Part shown: positions 16,260 to 25,204 of the stretch, one piece after another
Position numbering within the stretch: the stretch's first letter is position 1
Layout of the letters: every line of letters begins with the position of its first letter
Assembly: GCA_963739335.1 (NCBI GenBank)
Contig: CAVUAC010000008.1
Location: 1-64,000, forward strand
Direction: 5' to 3'
DNA length: 64,000 nucleotides
Source of the DNA: UBA9647 sp963739335
GTDB taxonomy: Bacteria > Bacteroidota > Ignavibacteria > UBA10030
Notes under the pieces: generated by a model
What the model saw: only the letters and a program-made list of their open reading frames with translations
The model's database searches: none
Told to the model about the DNA's origin: nothing
Program-made: the position numbers and the translations under genes

Positions 16260-17111
16260 AAGTCTGACGACCCGGTCAAACGGCGCCGGGCGGTGGATGA
16301 GATCCAGGAAGAATTGCTCGTTTCAGAATGACGTGTTTGCCGTGTGTTGGAACAACCAAGATCGACGCAGCGACAACAGCCAGTGGTCAAGACGGATGAG
16401 GAACCGCTGAAGGAACGAATCGTAGCCTTGGCATGCGAGTATGGCCGTTACGGCTATCGGAGAGTGACGGCATTGCTGAAGAACGAAGGCTGGCGAGTGA
16501 ACCACAAGCGAGTGGAGCGATTATGGCGTCAGGAAGGGCTGAAAGTGCCCCAACGACAGCCCAAACGAAGGCGTTTGTAGTTGAACGATGGATCGTGCAT
16601 CCGTCTTCGTCCGTTGTATTGCGACCACGTCTGGAGCTATGATTTTGTGGCTGAACGTACGACAGATGGCAGAGCGGTCAGGATGCTGAACATCATAGAC
16701 GAATATACGCGGGAGTGTCTGTCGATTCGCATTGGACGGCAGATTAAAGCGGCTGACGTTCTCTACCAGCTTTCGGAGTTGTTCGTTTTGCGAGGTGCAC
16801 CTGATTACCTCCGCTATGACAATGGATCGGAGTTCACGGCGCAGATGGTCCGAGACTGGCTACAACGACTCGGCGTGAAGACACTATTCATCGAACCAGG
16901 GAGTCCATGGGAGAATGGCTACATTGAATCATTCAATGGAAAACTCAGAGATGAGCTCTTGAACGGAGAGATTTTTGATACGATATTGGAGGCCAGAGTG
17001 ATAACAGAGAAATGGAGAAGGCAGTACAACACGATCAGGCCTCACAGTTCACTCAAGCATCGACCACCGGCACCAGAAGCTTACTTCCCACTGCAGGTAG
17101 CCAATGCCTGA
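16260..17111 (+). pseudogene. IS3-type orfB transposase with two in-frame stops
   Basis: One frame carries the whole protein: the helical start RRAVDEIQEELL, then PRSTQRQQP, the HTH-like GRYGYRRVTALLKNEGW, and the rve integrase core (VWSYDFVAERTTDG, LRYDNGSEFT, GSPWENGYIESFNGKLRDELL), giving D-D-E. It is interrupted by TGA at 16329-16331, where related proteins have Arg, and by TAG at 16578-16580, where Trp is usual (RRL-W-LNDGSC). Both are single-base changes. It ends at 17111. Confidence 0.85.
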
Positions 17112-17200
17112 ACAGGGAAAAAACTAACTTCACATTGGCACACAAACAGGGGGCTGGTCAAAAACAGCAATTCTCGATACCATCTCGAAAGGAAACTTCC

Positions 17201-17701
17201 ATGATCTCCAAATCTAGTCCGGTTGTCGCTCTCCGGGCGCTTGCAAGTGCAGGGGTGTTACTCCTGATAGGAGTGACATACCCTGGCTGTGAGACACAAC
17301 AGGGTGTCTCCCGGAAGGCGATGACATCCCTGATGCAATCTCTCAAGGAGGCGATTGAAAGGCGAAACGTCAACAAGATGATGACGCTCTGCAAGAACTC
17401 ACCGGATTTCTTCGTGTGCACGAACGGGAAGGTGTTGAACTACGATGAGTTCAGCCAGGCGTCGCGGCAGGCGTTTCAAGCAATCAAGAGCGTTCAACTC
17501 ACATGGGACACGCTCCACGTGAAAGTGCTTGGTTCTGACGTCGTCGCTACGATGATCCCTTTTCATGAAACGCTGGTAGATTCAAATGGAGTTGGCCGGC
17601 GGCTGAGGGGCGAGATGACCTGGGTGGCAAGCCGCATGGGAGGAGACTGGAAATTCATCTACGCGCACGCGTGGCACGAGCCCGACACAGACTCTCGCTA
17701 G
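17201..17701 (+). CDS. putative lipoprotein with NTF2/SnoaL-like (DUF4440) domain
   Basis: 166 residues. The start at 17201 follows CGAAAGGAAAC. The N-terminal hydrophobic segment ends TYPGCE with Cys30 in a lipobox-like position, so export and lipidation are likely. The rest has the pattern of a small cone-shaped NTF2-like domain: helix SLKEAIERRNVNKMM, the conserved-looking SPDFFVCTNGKVLNYDEF, then strands with VKVLGSDVVATMIPFHET and the end WKFIYAHAWHEP. Such domains bind small hydrophobic ligands or act as isomerases; no catalytic set is evident here. It begins 40 bases after the IS right end and precedes the sugar transporter by 57 bases. Confidence 0.72.
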   Translation: MISKSSPVVALRALASAGVLLLIGVTYPGCETQQGVSRKAMTSLMQSLKEAIERRNVNKMMTLCKNSPDFFVCTNGKVLNYDEFSQASRQAFQAIKSVQLTWDTLHVKVLGSDVVATMIPFHETLVDSNGVGRRLRGEMTWVASRMGGDWKFIYAHAWHEPDTDSR

Positions 17702-17758
17702 CGACGGTTATCGAACCACCACTAAATCACAGTATTCCCTGACTGAAGAGCTGATACT

Positions 17759-19084
17759 ATGAATAAAAACCTTCTCTTTGCCACGGTCGTATCTGCGCTG
17801 GGGAGCTTTCTGTTTGGTTTTGATACCGCTGTCATTTCTGGAACGACAAAGTTCATCACTCAGTACTTTACCCTTACGGACGCCACGCTGGGCATAACGG
17901 TGTCCATTGCTCTCTGGGGGACAGTGATTGGATCAATAGTCATTGGAAAGCCAGGAGACGCATTTGGACGACGGGCCATGCTCTCTGTCTGTGGTGTTTT
18001 CTTTTTCTTTTCGGCTCTCGGTTGCGCTTTAGCTGAGAGCTGGTACGTACTCTTGTTCTCTCGGTTTCTGGGAGGGGTGGCCATCGGGGCGGCGTCCGTG
18101 ATGGCTCCCATGTATATCGCAGAAATCGCGCCGGGTCGATTGAGAGGCAGATTAGTTGCAGTCGCGCAGTTCAATATTGTCATCGGTATTCTGGTCGCAT
18201 TCTTCTCCAACTATTTGCTGGTTGACATCGGTGCGAACAATTGGCGCTGGATGTTTGGTGTGATGGCCTTCCCGGCTGCTCTCTTCTTCCTGCTGTTGTT
18301 CCTTGTGCCTGAAAGCCCGCGCTGGCTGGTTAAGCAAAAACTTATAGATAAAGCCCGATCTGTTCTGCAGAATGTTGGTGCGGACAACCTGGAATCCGAA
18401 CTTTCTGATATCGTCGATTCCTTGAAGGAGGAAATTGGCCAGGGTGTCACAAAGCTCTTCCAGAAGAAATACAGTTTCCCAATCATGTGTGCGGTGCTGT
18501 TGGCAATTTTCAATCAGTTGTCGGGTATCAACGTCATCATGTACTATGCCCCGATGATTTTCGAGAAAGCCGGTGCGAGCACAAATGCAGCCATGCTGCA
18601 GGCTGTGGCCGTTGGAGTGACCAACATGATTTTCACCATCATCGCCATGTTCTTTATTGACAAATTTGGCCGTAAGACGCTGCTTCTGATAGGGGCAGTT
18701 GGAATGTTCTTCTCCCTGTCTGGCGCCGCGTTTCATTACTACTTCGAAAACCTTTTCGGCGGGATCGGTGTGGTGATTTTCATCGTCGGCTTCATAGCTT
18801 TCTTTGCCTTCTCGCAAGGAGCCGTTATCTGGGTGTTCCTTGCTGAGATATTCCCCAACAAGGTGAGGGCCAGGGGTCAAGCGCTTGGATCTTTTACCCA
18901 CTGGATCATGAATGCCTTGATCGGTCTGGTGTTCCCCGTTGCCCTTTCGTCTGTTGGAGGTGGAAGCGTGTTCATGTTTTTCGCCGTGATGATGATCCCA
19001 TTCTTCATCTTCGTTTGGAAAATGATGCCGGAGACAAAGGGAAAATCGCTGGAGGAGCTAGAGAAGGTCATCCTATCGAGGTGA
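17759..19084 (+). CDS. sugar porter family MFS transporter (XylE/GLUT type)
   Basis: 441 residues, twelve hydrophobic segments. Sugar-porter signatures are present: the start SFLFGFDTAVISG, GRRAML in loop 2-3, RFLGGVAIGAASVMAPMYIA followed by RGRLV, VPESPRWLV after segment 6, QLSGINVIMYYAP in segment 7, DKFGRKTLL in loop 8-9 and PETKGKSLEELE at the C-terminus. These proteins carry hexoses or pentoses, usually with protons. The context suggests a monosaccharide released from glycans. It is the first gene of the carbohydrate region and is followed by about 720 non-coding bases. Confidence 0.93.
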   Translation: MNKNLLFATVVSALGSFLFGFDTAVISGTTKFITQYFTLTDATLGITVSIALWGTVIGSIVIGKPGDAFGRRAMLSVCGVFFFFSALGCALAESWYVLLFSRFLGGVAIGAASVMAPMYIAEIAPGRLRGRLVAVAQFNIVIGILVAFFSNYLLVDIGANNWRWMFGVMAFPAALFFLLLFLVPESPRWLVKQKLIDKARSVLQNVGADNLESELSDIVDSLKEEIGQGVTKLFQKKYSFPIMCAVLLAIFNQLSGINVIMYYAPMIFEKAGASTNAAMLQAVAVGVTNMIFTIIAMFFIDKFGRKTLLLIGAVGMFFSLSGAAFHYYFENLFGGIGVVIFIVGFIAFFAFSQGAVIWVFLAEIFPNKVRARGQALGSFTHWIMNALIGLVFPVALSSVGGGSVFMFFAVMMIPFFIFVWKMMPETKGKSLEELEKVILSR

Positions 19085-19174
19085 GAAGGACTATAGGCGC
19101 ATTGTTGCATTGAGAACTAGTGTCCTGTCTCACAAGTTCATTGAATAAGTGCAAGGTGCGACACACCGCACTCT

Positions 19175-19297
19175 AAATCCCCCGTACCCCCTTTGAGAAA
19201 GGGGGAGGCCTGAATGTGGATATGCCAGTGCGAACTCGACGCAGCCGGACGATATCACCTCCCCCTTTGGAAAAGGGGGATCGAGGGGGATTTTGTG
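19175..19297. repeat. MITE-like inverted repeat 1
   Basis: The left arm (AAATCCCCC, CCCCCTTTGAGAAAGGGGGA, about 19175-19207) is matched as reverse complement by the right arm (about 19256-19297, CCCCCTTTGGAAAAGGGGGA then GAGGGGGATTTT). Each arm itself contains a small hairpin. About 50 unrelated bases lie between. The non-coding 19085-19805 interval holds this and a second such element and no gene that I recognise. Confidence 0.75.
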
Positions 19298-19476
19298 TCC
19301 CGAGATTGGATCTACCTGTCCGCCTCTTCTCGCCGAGGCAAAGGGTTCCTTCGGAAGGGCATCGTTTCGTGATAGGCAGTGTTTGCTGTGTCCGGCATGG
19401 TCATTTCTGGATTTCCGGTGCATGCCTGCTTTGGCAGATTGACTTATTCAAGGTATCTGCGGGACGTGACACTAGC

Positions 19477-19625
19477 AGGATGTTGAAAAACGAACCGCCA
19501 AGAGCGCAAAGGACCGCAAAGAAAACATTCAGGTTTCCTCTTTCTACAAAACCTCAAACATTTGGCGCTCTTGGCGGTCTTTGCGGTTCATCTTTATCTT
19601 TGAAACTAGAATTTCAACAACCTCC
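19477..19625. repeat. MITE-like inverted repeat 2
   Basis: Outer ends AGGATGTTGAAA (19477) and TTTCAACAACCTCCT (to 19625) are inverted. Inner arms GAACCGCCAAGAGCGC (from about 19492) and GGCGCTCTTGGCGG with TTTGCGGTTC (to about 19590) are inverted too. The element is about 150 bases and has no coding capacity. Confidence 0.72.
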
Positions 19626-19805
19626 TAGATGTGCTGTCGAAGAGTGGGACCTCGAAGCATCGATGTGTGACCCATGTTCATAGATTTCAGCCGCTGGTGT
19701 TTCTGTGGGCCGAGCAAGTGATGACAAGCTGATCCGAGTGTTGTGGACGATCGGCTATCTCACGTGGTCTCAGTGAAAATGGAACCATAATAGAAGGAGC
19801 TCATC

Positions 19806-21002
19806 GTGAAAATCAAGACAGCCCCAATTTTTTTAGCTTTCCTTTGCATGGGTTTTGGCGACGTCGTGGGTCCTCTCGTGGGACTGGTAAAAGACACATT
19901 CCAACTTTCATACACAATGGCTCAATTAGTTCCTTTTGTCGGATTCATCATGTTCGGCGTTCTATCGGTTCCTGTAGGCATCTATCAAGACAAGAAGGGG
20001 AAGAAATTCATTCTTGTGCTTGGTCTGGTTGTTGCGTTCATAGGACTGCTTCTTCCGATGATCAATGGAATGTACGGAGTAAAAGTCCAGTTCAATCCGG
20101 GAGAGTACTTCAGTTACTATGTGGTACTGTTGTCTATTCTCCTTCTGTGTGCAGGAGCAACGATTCTGCAGGTTGTCGGCAATCCTGTTATGAGGGACGT
20201 TTCACCGGAAGGCGCATATTCTAAGAATCTTTCGCTTGCTCAATCAATCAAAGCGATCGGTTCTTCTCTCGGATTCTTGCTTCCGCCTTTGGTTGCCATT
20301 TCCCTTGGGTTAGATTGGAGTATTCTGTTCCCGGTGTTTTCCATCTTGATTGTAATTACATTGTTGCTCGCAACTCCTCTAAAGATATCGGAACACAAGG
20401 ACCCAAGTTCCAAACCGGCTTCGTTAAGATCTTGTTTGTCATTGCTCAAGAACGGCTTTGTTTTCGTGATGGTCATGGCTCTCTTTATATATGTCGGTGC
20501 AGAAGTGTCAATGAGCTCAGGCGTGCCCATCCTGTTGAAGGAGAACTTTGGAATCAAAGGATTTAGCTTATGGATAAGCTGGGCCATATTCTTTCTTCCA
20601 ATAGTGTTAGGAAGGTTTGGCGGCTCAATCGTTTTGGGTCGGATGTCTCCCCAAAAGTTGCTTGTGATCACGGTGTTCACGGCAATTGTCGGGGTTCTGG
20701 CAATGTTCACTTCAAATGAAGTTCTGACCTATATCGGAATCGTCCTGGTCGGATTAGGGTTTGCGAATATTTTCCCTTTAGTTTTCTCAATTACTATTGA
20801 CCGGATGCCGGAGCGGTCCAATGAATTGTCCGGTCTGATGGTAACAGCCATCTCCGGTGGCGCTATTGTCCCGTTAATAATGGGAAGAGTCGTAGACAAC
20901 ACCAGTGTTCTTACAGGTTTTGTTGTGCCCTTATTGTGTCTTTTGTACATATCTTTCGCATCATTTGTTTCAATGAGAAAATCAGCAATCTTGTCAAAGT
21001 AA
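19806..21002 (+). CDS. MFS sugar transporter (FucP/GluP-like)
   Basis: 398 residues with about twelve hydrophobic segments. The start has IFLAFLCMGFGDVVGPL, then FVGFIMFGVLSVPVGIYQDKKGKK in the position of the loop 2-3 motif. GNPVMRDV and SLAQSIKAIGSSLGFLLPP resemble the FHS (fucose/galactose/glucose) branch, where an Asn-Pro pair and a Gln-rich helix line the sugar site. It ends 16 bases before the ROK kinase start, so transporter and kinase probably form one operon: uptake followed by phosphorylation. Start preceded by AGAAGGAG. The sugar is not determined; GlcNAc, glucose or mannose would fit the neighbouring enzymes. Confidence 0.85.
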   Translation: MKIKTAPIFLAFLCMGFGDVVGPLVGLVKDTFQLSYTMAQLVPFVGFIMFGVLSVPVGIYQDKKGKKFILVLGLVVAFIGLLLPMINGMYGVKVQFNPGEYFSYYVVLLSILLLCAGATILQVVGNPVMRDVSPEGAYSKNLSLAQSIKAIGSSLGFLLPPLVAISLGLDWSILFPVFSILIVITLLLATPLKISEHKDPSSKPASLRSCLSLLKNGFVFVMVMALFIYVGAEVSMSSGVPILLKENFGIKGFSLWISWAIFFLPIVLGRFGGSIVLGRMSPQKLLVITVFTAIVGVLAMFTSNEVLTYIGIVLVGLGFANIFPLVFSITIDRMPERSNELSGLMVTAISGGAIVPLIMGRVVDNTSVLTGFVVPLLCLLYISFASFVSMRKSAILSK

Positions 21003-21018
21003 ATGTGAGAGTATAACA

Positions 21019-22128
21019 ATGGATTATCGACTAGACAGAAGAATCGTGATGACGCTCGATGCAGGCGGTACGAATTCCGTGTTCTCGGCCTATCAAGGGA
21101 ACGAACAGATTCTCGAAGATATTGTTCTACCCACGTACGCAGACAATCTGGATAAATGCTTGTCTACTATTGTGGAAGGATTCAAGCAAGTCAGAGACAG
21201 GCTGCAGATTGCACCCGTGGCTCTCAGCTTTGCTTTTCCAGGTCCGGCAGACTATCCAAATGGTATTATTGGGGATCTCCCAAATCTACCCGCATTCCGT
21301 GGTGGCGTCGCTTTGGGTCCAATGCTGGCAGATAAATTTGGGTTACCGGTATTCATCAACAACGATGGTGATCTGTATGCGTATGGCGAGGCGATCGCAG
21401 GTTACCTCCCGTACATAAATGACTTGCTTGAGAAAGCTGGGAGTCCGAAGAGATATAAGAATCTCCTTGGCCTAACGCTGGGTACCGGATTTGGTGCTGG
21501 AATTGCACGCGATGGCCGCGTATTCTTGGGAGATAATTCTGTCGCCGGCGAGATCTGGCTCCTCAGGAACAAACTTAATCCGCAAACGAACATCGAGGAG
21601 CATGTGAGTATTCGGGCGGTGAGAAGATTCTATGCTCGGGAAGCAGGAATTCCCATGGATGAGGCCCCTTCGCCAAAAGACATTCATGAAATCGTCAAAG
21701 GCATGAAACAAGGGAACAAGGAAGCAGCTTTGAAAGCTTTTCGGGAAATGGCTGAAGCTGCCGGTGACGCAATATCCAACGCGATAACGCTAATCGATGG
21801 GATCGTTGTTATCGGAGGGGGACTTTCCGGTGCTTCCGAATTGTTCCTGCCGCACATGGTTCAAGAAATGAATAGCTACTATACCAAACCCGACGGAACA
21901 AAATTCCGCAGATTGATTGCCAATGTCTACAATCTGGAAGACAAGGACGAACTGCAAAAATTCCTGCTAGGGTCCACAAGAGAAATTGCGGTCTACGGCA
22001 GTGGCAAGAAGATCAAATACGATCCTGAAATGAGAATTGGTGTCGGCATATCAAAAATTGGCACCAGCAGGGCGATTTCTATAGGGGCATATGCTTTTGC
22101 ACTGAATTCAGTTGACAATGGATCATAA
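21019..22128 (+). CDS. ROK family sugar kinase
   Basis: 369 residues. The phosphate-1 motif is TLDAGGTNSVFSA (residues about 12-24). The catalytic aspartate lies in FINNDGDLYAYGE, and LGLTLGTGFGAGIA is the second ATP motif. A further nucleotide-binding glycine motif is IVVIGGGLSGA. The Cys-X-Cys-X2-Gly-Cys zinc cluster usual in many ROK proteins is absent; the matching segment reads VAGEIWLLRNKL. This fits ROK hexokinases of Bacteroidota, which act on glucose or GlcNAc. The reaction is ATP-dependent 6-phosphorylation in the cytoplasm. It follows the MFS gene by 16 bases. About 60 residues longer than typical glucokinases of this group. Confidence 0.88.
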   Translation: MDYRLDRRIVMTLDAGGTNSVFSAYQGNEQILEDIVLPTYADNLDKCLSTIVEGFKQVRDRLQIAPVALSFAFPGPADYPNGIIGDLPNLPAFRGGVALGPMLADKFGLPVFINNDGDLYAYGEAIAGYLPYINDLLEKAGSPKRYKNLLGLTLGTGFGAGIARDGRVFLGDNSVAGEIWLLRNKLNPQTNIEEHVSIRAVRRFYAREAGIPMDEAPSPKDIHEIVKGMKQGNKEAALKAFREMAEAAGDAISNAITLIDGIVVIGGGLSGASELFLPHMVQEMNSYYTKPDGTKFRRLIANVYNLEDKDELQKFLLGSTREIAVYGSGKKIKYDPEMRIGVGISKIGTSRAISIGAYAFALNSVDNGS

Positions 22129-22328
22129 CAACTAACCTGGAAGGGGGTGTCGTAGAGGAACGTTTTGAAGTCAAGAAAGACGGCGGATCCTCTTGGACGA
22201 ACACAATTGGACATTGCTTTCTTAGATACATGCGAAGGCAAGGGATATGATACTCTGTGGGTACGAACACACTGGAAGGATTGTGACCAACAAATTCATG
22301 ATGATACACTGACCATCGCCATCAAAAG

Positions 22329-22624
22329 TTGGCGTTAAGACCGCGTCTGGACCACGTGTGGTTCCCCGTCCTTTTCAAATTCACGCTCCGATTCGAAGAC
22401 CTTACCATCTGTTCGGTGTTAGGACCAAGATTTGATCAGCTCATAAGAAAGATGGCGACGGTTGTTTCGCGTTATGGTTTCAACGCTTCAAAACAACTGA
22501 GCTCGGAGCTTCAATCGGTCTAGGGGTTGAGTTGAGTAGTTTTTCAAGATTGCCGATTGGATTGGAAGTCAGGTACAGTTTATCGTTAGCAAGCGGGTAC
22601 TCTGATGATTTTCGAAATGCTTAG
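22329..22624 (+). pseudogene. outer-membrane beta-barrel protein remnant
   Basis: The text FPVLFKFTLRFEDLTI ... VLGPRFDQLIRK in one frame continues in another as TTELGASIGLGVELSSFSR then LPIGLEVRYSLSLASGY, ending at TAG 22622. Alternating polar/apolar strands with GPRFD and LEVRYSL are the usual look of porin-family barrels of this phylum. Both the 5' part and the last strands are missing. The 22.13-22.33 kb stretch before it holds no recognisable gene. Confidence 0.5.
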
Positions 22625-22727
22625 AAATCATTCAACGGAAATTTTGATGATGCTCTGCTTAAGTTAACAAGTGCCAGGTTGGCGGAGACCTTCCCGTTCA
22701 TTCGCCAATAGTTCTCTTGAAGACTTC

Positions 22728-23215
22728 TCAAACGCATTTTTCCGACGAAGAGCCATGAAGAAATCTCGACGCTTTTTCCACAATAGAAGTTAGGCACCTG
22801 CCCACTCCTCGCTCTAAGCGACTCAGAGTCGTTTGATCAATTCCTATACGTTTCGCCAATTCCCTTTGGCTCAAACCGTAACACTTTCGATACTGGTGCA
22901 CTCTTCCGCCCAGAGTCTATGGATCGGTAGCTGCAGGATTGTAACCCAGAAACATCAGAACTTTGGGAAGGCATCGGAGCATAGGTGCTGTCCGATTCTT
23001 TTCCCAGTTAGTGACAGTTGATTCGTCTACCCCTAAGATCTGGGCGAGATCCTTCTGAAAGAGGCCAAGTTCGAGCTGTCGCTTCTTGATATGGTCGCCC
23101 CACGGTTTGGGGTTTTGTGGGATTTTCGATGGTCTGGCGACTTTGAGGCTGACGCGACAGAAAGGTAACAGATCGCCGCAGATCGGTCCACGTAACTCGA
23201 AAGATGGATGCGACT
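22728..23215 (-). pseudogene. XRE-family helix-turn-helix protein with internal TAG
   Basis: On the minus strand the text begins about RGPICGDLLPF and KPWGDHIKKRQLELGLFQKD. It runs through a first HTH (LAQILGVDESTVTNWEKNRT), then GYNPAATDP, a TAG stop at 22919-22917, and a second HTH in the same frame (GLSQRELAKRIGIDQTTLSR). Intact relatives have two HTH units of this kind. No start codon could be fixed. It is the only minus-strand gene between 1 and 51 kb. The rest of 23.2-23.7 kb shows nothing recognisable. Confidence 0.75.
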
Positions 23216-23694
23216 TTCCTTAATCCAGCGAAGGAATTGTCTTCTGGATCCAGGGGAATCTGGACCTAAGCATGACCGGCCCCCAGCGGTAGTGCCTATG
23301 TGAAGTTGGCTTTTCCATGGTCACCAGGTGTCCCCATTATTATTGCCTATCTGAGGAGACGAAGAAGATCAGTCTGGTCAAGTCACGTCAGTAGTATCCT
23401 CCGAAGCCATTGAAAACAAAGGCATCAGTGAACAAACCAATGATGTCAACTCTTGAAGAAACATCGGACCACCGCTGCAAGTACTACAGAAGAATCGCGA
23501 TTGGTGAAGGCTCACCATTCAGACAGCGATCAGGCCAGTCGGGATTTCTTTTGTTGTCATTCCCTCAACGATGAAATCCAGTTGGCTGGTTCTGATGGCC
23601 ATCTGACTTTCCACACTGTCATTGCAGTCATTTCTCCCCCCCAGGCTGGTCCGGGGCAACGGGTGTTGCATGGAATCTGCCTGAAAGAATTAAC

Positions 23695-23723
23695 TTGACA
23701 AAAACAATTTCATGATGTACACT
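23695..23723 (+). promoter_or_regulatory. sigma70-like promoter upstream of the ROK regulator
   Basis: TTGACA (23695-23700), exactly 17 bases, then TACACT (23718-23723). The -35 box is a perfect consensus match and the -10 box is good. Downstream, before the start at 23840, the sequence ACAAACTAAT occurs twice (near 23743 and 23806) and ATTAGT lies inverted to the second copy. These AT-rich repeats could be the operator for autoregulation; that is an inference. Confidence 0.6.
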
Positions 23724-23839
23724 TGATCAGTTGGTTTGAACAACAAACTAATCAGTAACGCTGCAAAGACGGATTTAAAGCCTATCAAATTAGTAAGTTG
23801 TCTGTACAAACTAATTCTCACTTGTGACTCCATTCCGGA

Positions 23840-25063
23840 TTGGATATGCACTCGAGGCGACACAAGCACGAAGGCATTACGCGAATCAACTCCAAGGTCG
23901 GGCGCGACATCAATCGCTCGATCGTTCTTGCCACCGTACGCCGCCGCCAACCGATCTCGCGCGCTGAGATTGCTGAGATCACGCGGCTGAACAAGAGTAC
24001 GGTTTCTAGCATCGTGGCGAGTCTGATCGACGAGGATCTTTTGATCGAGTCAACGAATCACAATGGCGGAATCGGCAGAAACCCGGTGAACCTGAGCCTC
24101 AGGCATGGGAGGCACTTCGTTGGTGCCATCTCCTTTGACGCTCCGTGCACGCGTGTCGCGGTAGTTGATATCAACGGCTCACTCAAAGCCCAGGAGGAAA
24201 TCTGGCCCAAAGTGGTTTCCCCCGGGAGCCTCGTCGCCGAATGCGTTGCCCGACTAAACGCACTGCGATCAACAATCGGTCCTCACCAGTTTCACGGCAT
24301 CGGGGCGAGCGTGGGAGGCATCGTGGACTCAAGCCAGTCTGAGGTGATTTACTCGGCCAATTTGGAGTGGAATCACGTTGACCTCTCCGCCCTGATCCGG
24401 GAACAGGTCCCCGACGTCGAAGCGGTCATCGTGGAAAATGATGCAAAGGCCGCGGCACTTGCTGAGCTGCTCTTGGGGACACATCGGCTCTCCTCTACGA
24501 ACTTGGTTTTTCTTTTGCTCGGCGTCGGGATTGGCGCGGGAATCGTAGTTAACGGCCGAATCCTCAGTGGCAACGCACACGGAGCAGGAGAAGTCGGTCA
24601 CATGACCGTCGTCGACGGTGGCGAGCAATGCTCTTGCGGCAACGCAGGATGCTGGCACCTGTACGCATCGGAACAGGCGCCGATCAGGTGGTTTGCAGAA
24701 GCCAAACAGTCTCAGGCCGGGTCTCCGGTTGCCTCTGCGCTGTCAGACGTTGTTGGTGCCGCCCGCGCAGGCGACGAAGACGCGCTCAAGGCGCTCCGCC
24801 TCTGGGCACAGCACATTGGCGTCGGCATCGGGGACCTGATCTGCATTCTTGATCCTGAGGCTGTCGTCGTCGGAGGGCCGATCACCCAAATCTGGGATTT
24901 GGTACGTGAAGACATCAATGACGCGGTGCGGGGGTGTGGGATGTTTTCCCGGCAGCGTACAACAACCATACTTCCCACATCGCTGCCGGACAATCCTCCG
25001 CTCTACGGTGCAGCAGCTTTGTCGATCCGAAGAATCTTCGCCGACGTTACCATCTCCTTGTGA
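23840..25063 (+). CDS. ROK-family transcriptional regulator (NagC/XylR-like)
   Basis: 407 residues. An N-terminal winged HTH is visible (ISRAEIAEITRLNKSTVSSI, about residues 37-56, with SLIDEDLLIE as wing start). The sugar-binding ROK domain follows: VENDAKAAALAELLLG, LLLGVGIGAGIVVNGRIL, and the zinc cluster CSCGNAGCWH (Cys264, Cys266, Cys271). This fits repressors that respond to GlcNAc-6-P, xylose or glucose. The location between the kinase gene and the TonB receptor suggests it controls the glycan genes. A second in-frame start (23846) is possible. Its own promoter and repeated AT-rich sites lie just upstream. Confidence 0.9.
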   Translation: MDMHSRRHKHEGITRINSKVGRDINRSIVLATVRRRQPISRAEIAEITRLNKSTVSSIVASLIDEDLLIESTNHNGGIGRNPVNLSLRHGRHFVGAISFDAPCTRVAVVDINGSLKAQEEIWPKVVSPGSLVAECVARLNALRSTIGPHQFHGIGASVGGIVDSSQSEVIYSANLEWNHVDLSALIREQVPDVEAVIVENDAKAAALAELLLGTHRLSSTNLVFLLLGVGIGAGIVVNGRILSGNAHGAGEVGHMTVVDGGEQCSCGNAGCWHLYASEQAPIRWFAEAKQSQAGSPVASALSDVVGAARAGDEDALKALRLWAQHIGVGIGDLICILDPEAVVVGGPITQIWDLVREDINDAVRGCGMFSRQRTTTILPTSLPDNPPLYGAAALSIRRIFADVTISL

Positions 25064-25204
25064 ACAAACAATGGGAAAATGGCTTCAACAGGTCAGAGAA
25101 CGTGAGGTGTGAGATATTGCCTGGCCCGAGATCGCCGAAACGACCATCCGGGGAACGTTCTGCATCCAACATTGAGTAAGGACCACTATATCTAGGAGAA
25201 GATC

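Larger units (their letters stand above)
15869..17160 (+). mobile_element. degenerate IS3-type insertion sequence
   Basis: Ends are inverted repeats: left TGACCTGCCCCCTT (from 15869) and right, read as reverse complement from 17160, TGACCAGCCCCCTG. Length 1292 bases, normal for IS3 group members. It carries the usual two overlapping-type genes (orfA HTH, orfB DDE integrase core), both broken. No clear target duplication was seen, consistent with age or rearrangement. The insertion lies inside an attC site. Confidence 0.85.

Noticed and set aside
15590..16580. Several broken genes are interrupted by TAG (15590, 16578, 22919), which could hint at TAG recoding.
   Set aside because: Intact genes end in TAG (rsgA, GH94, the cassette membrane gene at 11100), and other breaks are TGA or frameshifts. 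Ordinary nonsense mutations explain it.
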